The notes under the pieces were generated by a model, which saw nothing but the letters and a program-made list of their open reading frames with translations, did not search any database and was not told the origin of the DNA. This document shows, one piece after another, positions 50,601-61,100 of a stretch of DNA of 64,000 nucleotides; the first letter of the stretch is position 1, and each line of letters starts with the position of its first letter. The DNA is taken from assembly GCA_017562135.1 (NCBI GenBank), contig QEYB01001308.1:1-64000 (forward strand), in the 5' to 3' direction. Made by a program: the position numbers and the translations under genes. This DNA comes from Dipylidium caninum. Taxonomy: Eukaryota > Platyhelminthes > Cestoda > Cyclophyllidea > Dipylidiidae.

Positions 50601-53600
50601 CGAAGGTAGCCTGGATGAGTGGAAGAAGTGTTGCATGTGTGCCATTTCGCCTCACAAGTCGGCGTATGCGCTCCTCAATCTGCCACTCTATCGCACATTG
50701 ACGTGGTCCACTGCCAAATCGCATGGGCAAAAATACTCGCGATTTGCGCATCCTGCAGCCCATTCTGCATGAGATGGGTCGAAGGTAGCCTGGATGAGTG
50801 GAAGAAGTGTTGCATGTGTGCCATTTCGCCTCACAAGTCGGCGTATGCGCTCCTCAATCTGCCACTCTATCGCACATTGACGTGGTCCACTGCCAAATCG
50901 CATGGGCAAAAATACTCGCGATTTGCGCATCCTGCAGCCCATTCTGCATGAGATGGGTCGAAGGTAGCCTGGATGAGTGGAAGAAGTGTTGCATGTGTGC
51001 CATTTCGCCTCACAAGTCGGCGTATGCGCTCCTCAATCTGCCACTCTATCGCACATTGACGTGGTCCACTGCCAAATCGCATGGGCAAAAATACTCGCGA
51101 TTTGCGCATCCTGCAGCCCATTCTGCATGAGATGGGTCGAAGGAAGCCTGGATGAGTGGAAGAAGTGTTGCATGTGTGCCATTTCGCCTCACAAGTCGGC
51201 GTATGCGCTCCTCAATCTGCCACTCTATCGCACATTGACGTGGTCCACTGCCAAATCGCATGGGCAAAAATACTCGCGATTTGCGCATCCTGCAGCCCAT
51301 TCTGCATGAGATGGGTCGAAGGTAGCCTGGATGAGTGGAAGAAGTGTTGCATGTGTGCCATTTCGCCTCACAAGTCGGCGTATGCGCTCCTCAATCTGCC
51401 ACTCTATCGCACATTGACGTGGTCCACTGCCAAATCGCATGGGCAAAAATACTCGCGATTTGCGCATCCTGCAGCCCATTCTGCATGAGATGGGTCGAAG
51501 GTAGCCTGGATGAGTGGAAGAAGTGTTGCATGTGTGCCATTTCGCCTCACAAGTCGGCGTATGCGCTCCTCAATCTGCCACTCTATCGCACATTGACGTG
51601 GTCCACTGCCAAATCGCATGGGCAAAAATACTCGCGATTTGCGCATCCTGCAGCCCATTCTGCATGAGATGGGTCGAAGGTAGCCTGGATGAGTGGAAGA
51701 AGTGTTGCATGTGTGCCATTTCGCCTCACAAGTCGGCGTATGCGCTCCTCAATCTGCCACTCTATCGCACATTGACGTGGTCCACTGCCAAATCGCATGG
51801 GCAAAAATACTCGCGATTTGCGCATCCTGCAGCCCATTCTGCATGAGATGGGTCGAAGGTAGCCTGGATGAGTGGAAGAAGTGTTGCATGTGTGCCATTT
51901 CGCCTCACAAGTCGGCGTATGCGCTCCTCAATCTGCCACTCTATCGCACATTGACGTGGTCCACTGCCAAATCGCATGGGCAAAAATACTCGCGATTTGC
52001 GCATCCTGCAGCCCATTCTGCATGAGATGGGTCGAAGGTAGCCTGGATGAGTGGAAGAAGTGTTGCATGTGTGCCATTTCGCCTCACAAGTCGGCGTATG
52101 CGCTCCTCAATCTGCCACTCTATCGCACATTGACGTGGTCCACTGCCAAATCGCATGGGCAAAAATACTCGCGATTTGCGCATCCTGCAGCCCATTCTGC
52201 ATGAGATGGGTCGAAGGTAGCCTGGATGAGTGGAAGAAGTGTTGCATGTGTGCCATTTCGCCTCACAAGTCGGCGTATGCGCTCCTCAATCTGCCACTCT
52301 ATCGCACATTGACGTGGTCCACTGCCAAATCGCATGGGCAAAAATACTCGCGATTTGCGCATCCTGCAGCCCATTCTGCATGAGATGGGTCGAAGGTAGC
52401 CTGGATGAGTGGAAGAAGTGTTGCATGTGTGCCATTTCGCCTCACAAGTCGGCGTATGCGCTCCTCAATCTGCCACTCTATCGCACATTGACGTGGTCCA
52501 CTGCCAAATCGCATGGGCAAAAATACTCGCGATTTGCGCATCCTGCAGCCCATTCTGCATGAGATGGGTCGAAGGTAGCCTGGATGAGTGGAAGAAGTGT
52601 TGCATGTGTGCCATTTCGCCTCACAAGTCGGCGTATGCGCTCCTCAATCTGCCACTCTATCGCACATTGACGTGGTCCACTGCCAAATCGCATGGGCAAA
52701 AATACTCGCGATTTGCGCATCCTGCAGCCCATTCTGCATGAGATGGGTCGAAGGTAGCCTGGATGAGTGGAAGAAGTGTTGCATGTGTGCCATTTCGCCT
52801 CACAAGTCGGCGTATGCGCTCCTCAATCTGCCACTCTATCGCACATTGACGTGGTCCACTGCCAAATCGCATGGGCAAAAATACTCGCGATTTGCGCATC
52901 CTGCAGCCCATTCTGCATGAGATGGGTCGAAGGAAGCCTGGATGAGTGGAAGAAGTGTTGCATGTGTGCCATTTCGCCTCACAAGTCGGCGTATGCGCTC
53001 CTCAATCTGCCACTCTATCGCACATTGACGTGGTCCACTGCCAAATCGCATGGGCAAAAATACTCGCGATTTGCGCATCCTGCAGCCCATTCTGCATGAG
53101 ATGGGTCGAAGGTAGCCTGGATGAGTGGAAGAAGTGTTGCATGTGTGCCATTTCGCCTCACAAGTCGGCGTATGCGCTCCTCAATCTGCCACTCTATCGC
53201 ACATTGACGTGGTCCACTGCCAAATCGCATGGGCAAAAATACTCGCGATTTGCGCATCCTGCAGCCCATTCTGCATGAGATGGGTCGAAGGTAGCCTGGA
53301 TGAGTGGAAGAAGTGTTGCATGTGTGCCATTTCGCCTCACAAGTCGGCGTATGCGCTCCTCAATCTGCCACTCTATCGCACATTGACGTGGTCCACTGCC
53401 AAATCGCATGGGCAAAAATACTCGCGATTTGCGCATCCTGCAGCCCATTCTGCATGAGATGGGTCGAAGGTAGCCTGGATGAGTGGAAGAAGTGTTGCAT
53501 GTGTGCCATTTCGCCTCACAAGTCGGCGTATGCGCTCCTCAATCTGCCACTCTATCGCACATTGACGTGGTCCACTGCCAAATCGCATGGGCAAAAATAC

Positions 53601-56600
53601 TCGCGATTTGCGCATCCTGCAGCCCATTCTGCATGAGATGGGTCGAAGGTAGCCTGGATGAGTGGAAGAAGTGTTGCATGTGTGCCATTTCGCCTCACAA
53701 GTCGGCGTATGCGCTCCTCAATCTGCCACTCTATCGCACATTGACGTGGTCCACTGCCAAATCGCATGGGCAAAAATACTCGCGATTTGCGCATCCTGCA
53801 GCCCATTCTGCATGAGATGGGTCGAAGGTAGCCTGGATGAGTGGAAGAAGTGTTGCATGTGTGCCATTTCGCCTCACAAGTCGGCGTATGCGCTCCTCAA
53901 TCTGCCACTCTATCGCACATTGACGTGGTCCACTGCCAAATCGCATGGGCAAAAATACTCGCGATTTGCGCATCCTGCAGCCCATTCTGCATGAGATGGG
54001 TCGAAGGTAGCCTGGATGAGTGGAAGAAGTGTTGCATGTGTGCCATTTCGCCTCACAAGTCGGCGTATGCGCTCCTCAATCTGCCACTCTATCGCACATT
54101 GACGTGGTCCACTGCCAAATCGCATGGGCAAAAATACTCGCGATTTGCGCATCCTGCAGCCCATTCTGCATGAGATGGGTCGAAGGAAGCCTGGATGAGT
54201 GGAAGAAGTGTTGCATGTGTGCCATTTCGCCTCACAAGTCGGCGTATGCGCTCCTCAATCTGCCACTCTATCGCACATTGACGTGGTCCACTGCCAAATC
54301 GCATGGGCAAAAATACTCGCGATTTGCGCATCCTGCAGCCCATTCTGCATGAGATGGGTCGAAGGAAGCCTGGATGAGTGGAAGAAGTGTTGCATGTGTG
54401 CCATTTCGCCTCACAAGTCGGCGTATGCGCTCCTCAATCTGCCACTCTATCGCACATTGACGTGGTCCACTGCCAAATCGCATGGGCAAAAATACTCGCG
54501 ATTTGCGCATCCTGCAGCCCATTCTGCATGAGATGGGTCGAAGGTAGCCTGGATGAGTGGAAGAAGTGTTGCATGTGTGCCATTTCGCCTCACAAGTCGG
54601 CGTATGCGCTCCTCAATCTGCCACTCTATCGCACATTGACGTGGTCCACTGCCAAATCGCATGGGCAAAAATACTCGCGATTTGCGCATCCTGCAGCCCA
54701 TTCTGCATGAGATGGGTCGAAGGTAGCCTGGATGAGTGGAAGAAGTGTTGCATGTGTGCCATTTCGCCTCACAAGTCGGCGTATGCGCTCCTCAATCTGC
54801 CACTCTATCGCACATTGACGTGGTCCACTGCCAAATCGCATGGGCAAAAATACTCGCGATTTGCGCATCCTGCAGCCCATTCTGCATGAGATGGGTCGAA
54901 GGTAGCCTGGATGAGTGGAAGAAGTGTTGCATGTGTGCCATTTCGCCTCACAAGTCGGCGTATGCGCTCCTCAATCTGCCACTCTATCGCACATTGACGT
55001 GGTCCACTGCCAAATCGCATGGGCAAAAATACTCGCGATTTGCGCATCCTGCAGCCCATTCTGCATGAGATGGGTCGAAGGAAGCCTGGATGAGTGGAAG
55101 AAGTGTTGCATGTGTGCCATTTCGCCTCACAAGTCGGCGTATGCGCTCCTCAATCTGCCACTCTATCGCACATTGACGTGGTCCACTGCCAAATCGCATG
55201 GGCAAAAATACTCGCGATTTGCGCATCCTGCAGCCCATTCTGCATGAGATGGGTCGAAGGTAGCCTGGATGAGTGGAAGAAGTGTTGCATGTGTGCCATT
55301 TCGCCTCACAAGTCGGCGTATGCGCTCCTCAATCTGCCACTCTATCGCACATTGACGTGGTCCACTGCCAAATCGCATGGGCAAAAATACTCGCGATTTG
55401 CGCATCCTGCAGCCCATTCTGCATGAGATGGGTCGAAGGTAGCCTGGATGAGTGGAAGAAGTGTTGCATGTGTGCCATTTCGCCTCACAAGTCGGCGTAT
55501 GCGCTCCTCAATCTGCCACTCTATCGCACATTGACGTGGTCCACTGCCAAATCGCATGGGCAAAAATACTCGCGATTTGCGCATCCTGCAGCCCATTCTG
55601 CATGAGATGGGTCGAAGGTAGCCTGGATGAGTGGAAGAAGTGTTGCATGTGTGCCATTTCGCCTCACAAGTCGGCGTATGCGCTCCTCAATCTGCCACTC
55701 TATCGCACATTGACGTGGTCCACTGCCAAATCGCATGGGCAAAAATACTCGCGATTTGCGCATCCTGCAGCCCATTCTGCATGAGATGGGTCGAAGGTAG
55801 CCTGGATGAGTGGAAGAAGTGTTGCATGTGTGCCATTTCGCCTCACAAGTCGGCGTATGCGCTCCTCAATCTGCCACTCTATCGCACATTGACGTGGTCC
55901 ACTGCCAAATCGCATGGGCAAAAATACTCGCGATTTGCGCATCCTGCAGCCCATTCTGCATGAGATGGGTCGAAGGAAGCCTGGATGAGTGGAAGAAGTG
56001 TTGCATGTGTGCCATTTCGCCTCACAAGTCGGCGTATGCGCTCCTCAATCTGCCACTCTATCGCACATTGACGTGGTCCACTGCCAAATCGCATGGGCAA
56101 AAATACTCGCGATTTGCGCATCCTGCAGCCCATTCTGCATGAGATGGGTCGAAGGTAGCCTGGATGAGTGGAAGAAGTGTTGCATGTGTGCCATTTCGCC
56201 TCACAAGTCGGCGTATGCGCTCCTCAATCTGCCACTCTATCGCACATTGACGTGGTCCACTGCCAAATCGCATGGGCAAAAATACTCGCGATTTGCGCAT
56301 CCTGCAGCCCATTCTGCATGAGATGGGTCGAAGGTAGCCTGGATGAGTGGAAGAAGTGTTGCATGTGTGCCATTTCGCCTCACAAGTCGGCGTATGCGCT
56401 CCTCAATCTGCCACTCTATCGCACATTGACGTGGTCCACTGCCAAATCGCATGGGCAAAAATACTCGCGATTTGCGCATCCTGCAGCCCATTCTGCATGA
56501 GATGGGTCGAAGGTAGCCTGGATGAGTGGAAGAAGTGTTGCATGTGTGCCATTTCGCCTCACAAGTCGGCGTATGCGCTCCTCAATCTGCCACTCTATCG

Positions 56601-58075
56601 CACATTGACGTGGTCCACTGCCAAATCGCATGGGCAAAAATACTCGCGATTTGCGCATCCTGCAGCCCATTCTGCATGAGATGGGTCGAAGGAAGCCTGG
56701 ATGAGTGGAAGAAGTGTTGCATGTGTGCCATTTCGCCTCACAAGTCGGCGTATGCGCTCCTCAATCTGCCACTCTATCGCACATTGACGTGGTCCACTGC
56801 CAAATCGCATGGGCAAAAATACTCGCGATTTGCGCATCCTGCAGCCCATTCTGCATGAGATGGGTCGAAGGAAGCCTGGATGAGTGGAAGAAGTGTTGCA
56901 TGTGTGCCATTTCGCCTCACAAGTCGGCGTATGCGCTCCTCAATCTGCCACTCTATCGCACATTGACGTGGTCCACTGCCAAATCGCATGGGCAAAAATA
57001 CTCGCGATTTGCGCATCCTGCAGCCCATTCTGCATGAGATGGGTCGAAGGTAGCCTGGATGAGTGGAAGAAGTGTTGCATGTGTGCCATTTCGCCTCACA
57101 AGTCGGCGTATGCGCTCCTCAATCTGCCACTCTATCGCACATTGACGTGGTCCACTGCCAAATCGCATGGGCAAAAATACTCGCGATTTGCGCATCCTGC
57201 AGCCCATTCTGCATGAGATGGGTCGAAGGTAGCCTGGATGAGTGGAAGAAGTGTTGCATGTGTGCCATTTCGCCTCACAAGTCGGCGTATGCGCTCCTCA
57301 ATCTGCCACTCTATCGCACATTGACGTGGTCCACTGCCAAATCGCATGGGCAAAAATACTCGCGATTTGCGCATCCTGCAGCCCATTCTGCATGAGATGG
57401 GTCGAAGGTAGCCTGGATGAGTGGAAGAAGTGTTGCATGTGTGCCATTTCGCCTCACAAGTCGGCGTATGCGCTCCTCAATCTGCCACTCTATCGCACAT
57501 TGACGTGGTCCACTGCCAAATCGCATGGGCAAAAATACTCGCGATTTGCGCATCCTGCAGCCCATTCTGCATGAGATGGGTCGAAGGAAGCCTGGATGAG
57601 TGGAAGAAGTGTTGCATGTGTGCCATTTCGCCTCACAAGTCGGCGTATGCGCTCCTCAATCTGCCACTCTATCGCACATTGACGTGGTCCACTGCCAAAT
57701 CGCATGGGCAAAAATACTCGCGATTTGCGCATCCTGCAGCCCATTCTGCATGAGATGGGTCGAAGGTAGCCTGGATGAGTGGAAGAAGTGTTGCATGTGT
57801 GCCATTTCGCCTCACAAGTCGGCGTATGCGCTCCTCAATCTGCCACTCTATCGCACATTGACGTGGTCCACTGCCAAATCGCATGGGCAAAAATACTCGC
57901 GATTTGCGCATCCTGCAGCCCATTCTGCATGAGATGGGTCGAAGGTAGCCTGGATGAGTGGAAGAAGTGTTGCATGTGTGCCATTTCGCCTCACAAGTCG
58001 GCGTATGCGCTCCTCAATCTGCCACTCTATCGCACATTGACGTGGTCCACTGAATCGCATGGGCAAAAATACGCG
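44677..58075 (+). repeat. 179-bp satellite, homogeneous type 2 block (74 monomers plus a broken one)
   Basis: Seventy-four full monomers start every 179 bp from 44,677 to 57,744, without a single length change. A partial monomer from 57,923 ends in the orientation switch. Type 2 carries CTGCAG in every monomer. The only variants I noticed are one A at position 31 (monomer at 47,004) and T to A at position 24 (GGTAGCC to GGAAGCC). The latter occurs in monomers starting at 47,362, 49,689, 51,121, 52,911, 54,164, 54,343, 55,059, 55,954, 56,670, 56,849 and 57,565. Such uniformity means recent amplification or consensus collapse in assembly. Confidence 0.97.
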
Positions 58076-58109
58076 ATTTTTGCCCATGCCGTCAAATGAG
58101 TTTGCATAC
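58057..58109. repeat. Orientation switch: short palindrome plus linker
   Basis: A perfect 14-base inverted repeat (58,057-58,070 and 58,076-58,089, GCATGGGCAAAAAT and its complement) surrounds ACGCG. A 20-base sequence without satellite identity (58,090-58,109) follows, and then the array resumes reversed. The last forward monomer has lost CCA and TC just before the break, which falls in the monomer's own dyad. Confidence 0.9.
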
Positions 58110-61100
58110 TCATGCAGAATGGGCTGCAGGATGCGCAAATCGCGAGTATTTTTGCCCATGCGATTTGGCAGTGGACACGTCAATGTGCGATAGAGTGGCA
58201 GATTGAGGAGCGCATACGCCGACTTGTGAGGCGAAATGGCACATGCACACTTCACAGGCTACCTTCGACCCATCTCATGCAGAATGGGCTGCAGGATGCG
58301 CAAATCGCGAGTATTTTTGCCCATGCGATTTGGCAGTGGGTCAATGTGCGATAGAGTGGCAGATTGAGGAGCGCATACGCCGACTTGTGAGGCGAAATGG
58401 CACACATGCAACACTTCTTCACTCATCCAGGCTACCTTCGACCCATCTCATGCAGAATGGGCTGCAGGATGCGCAAATCGCGAGTATTTTTGCCCATGCG
58501 ATTTGGCAGTGGACCACGTCAATGTGCGATAGAGTGGCAGATTGAGGAGCGCATACGCCGACTTGTGAGGCGAAATGGCACACATGCCACTTCTTCCACT
58601 CATCCAGGCTACCTTCGACCCATCTCATGCAGAATGGGCTGCAGGATGCGCAAATCGCGAGTATTTTTGCCCATGCGATTTGGCAGTGGACCACGTCAAT
58701 GTGCGATAGAGTGGCAGATTGAGGAGCGCATACGCCGACTTGTGAGGCGAAATGGCACACATGCAACACTTCTTCCACTCATCCAGGCTACCTTCGACCC
58801 ATCTCATGCAGAATGGGCTGCAGGATGCGCAAATCGCGAGTATTTTTGCCCATGCGATTTGGCAGTGGACCACGTCAATGTGCGATAGAGTGGCAGATTG
58901 AGGAGCGCATACGCCGACTTGTGAGGCGAAATGGCACACATGCAACACTTCTTCCACTCATCCAGGCTACCTTCGACCCATCTCATGCAGAATGGGCTGC
59001 AGGATGCGCAAATCGCGAGTATTTTTGCCATGCGATTTGGCAGTGGACCACGTCAATGTGCGATAGAGTGGCAGATTGAGGAGCGCATACGCCGACTTGT
59101 GAGGCGAAATGGCACACATGCAACACTTCTTCCACTCATCAGGCTACCTTCGACCCATCTCATGCAGAATGGGCTGCAGGATGCGCAAATCGCGAGTATT
59201 TTTGCCCATGCGATTTGGCAGTGGACCACGTCAATGTGCGATAGAGTGGCAGATTGAGGAGCGCATACGCCGACTTGTGAGGCGAAATGGCACACATGCA
59301 ACACTTCTTCCACTCATCAGGCTACCTTCGACCCATCTCATGCAGAATGGGCTGCAGGATGCGCAAATCGCGAGTATTTTTGCCCATGCGATTTGGCAGT
59401 GGACCACGTCAATGTGCGATAGAGTGGCAGATTGAGGAGCGCATACGCCGACTTGTGAGGCGAAATGGCACACATGCAACACTTCTTCCACTCATCCAGG
59501 CTACTTCGACCCATCTCATGCAGAATGGGCTGCAGGATGCGCAAATCGCGAGTATTTTTGCCCATGCGATTTGGCAGTGGACGACGTCAATGTGCGATAG
59601 AGTGGCAGATTGAGGAGCGCATACGCCGACTTGTGAGGCGAAATGGCACACATGCAACACTTCTTCCACTCATCCAGGCTACCTTCGACCCATCTCATGC
59701 AGAATGGGCTGCAGGATGCGCAAATCGCGAGTATTTTTGCCCATGCGATTTGGCAGTGGACCACGTCAATGTGCGATAGAGTGGCAGATTGAGGAGCGCA
59801 TACGCCGACTTGTGAGGCGAAATGGCACACATGCAACACTTCTTCCACTCATCAGGCTACCTTCGACCCATCTCATGCAGAATGGGCTGCAGGATGCGCA
59901 AATCGCGAGTATTTTTGCCCATGCGATTTGGCAGTGGACCACGTCAATGTGCGATAGAGTGGCAGATTGAGGAGCGCATACGCCGACTTGTGAGGCGAAA
60001 TGGCACACATGCAACACTTCTTCCACTCATCCAGGCTACCTTCGACCATCTCATGCAGAATGGGCTGCAGGATGCGCAAATCGCGAGTATTTTTGCCCAT
60101 GCGATTTGGCAGTGGACCACGTCAATGTGCGATAGAGTGGCAGATTGAGGAGCGCATACGCCGACTTGTGAGGCGAAATGGCACACATGCAACACTTCTT
60201 CCACTCATCCAGGCTACCTTCGACCCATCTCATGCAGAATGGGCTGCAGGATGCGCAAATCGCGAGTATTTTTGCCCATGCGATTTGGCAGTGGACCACG
60301 TCAATGTGCGATAGAGTGGCAGATTGAGGAGCGCATACGCCGACTTGTGAGGCGAAATGGCACACATGCAACACTTCTTCCACTCATCCAGGCTACCTTC
60401 GACCCATCTCATGCAGAATGGGCTGCAGGATGCGCAAATCGCGAGTATTTTTGCCCATGCGATTTGGCAGTGGACCACGTCAATGTGCGATAGAGTGGCA
60501 GATTGAGGAGCGCATACGCCGACTTGTGAGGCGAAATGGCACACATGCAACACTTCTTCCACTCATCCAGGCTACCTTCGACCCATCTCATGCAGAATGG
60601 GCTGCAGATGCGCAAATCGCGAGTATTTTTGCCCATGCGATTTGGCAGTGGACCACGTCAATGTGCGATAGAGTGGCAGATTGAGGAGCGCATACGCCGA
60701 CTTGTGAGGCGAAATGGCACACATGCAACACTTCTTCCACTCATCCAGGCTACGTTCGACCCATCTCATGCAGAATGGGATGCAGGATGCGCAAATCGCG
60801 AGTATTTTTGCCCATGCGATTTGGCAGTGGACCACGTCAATGTGCGATAGAGTGGCAGATTGAGGAGCGCATACGCCGACTTGTGAGGCGAAATGGCACA
60901 CATGCAACACTTCTTCCACTCATCCAGGCTCCTTCGACCCATCTCATGCAGAATGGGCTGCAGGATGCGCAAATCGCGAGTATTTTTGCCCATGCGATTT
61001 GGCAGTGGACCACGTCAATGTGCGATAGAGTGGCAGATTGAGGAGCGCATACGCCGACTTGTGAGGCGAAATGGCACACATGCAACTCACTTCTTCCACT

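Noticed and set aside
58057..58089. Rho-independent terminator-like hairpin at the orientation switch
   Set aside because: The palindrome is satellite sequence meeting its own complement in a eukaryotic genome, and no gene ends there.
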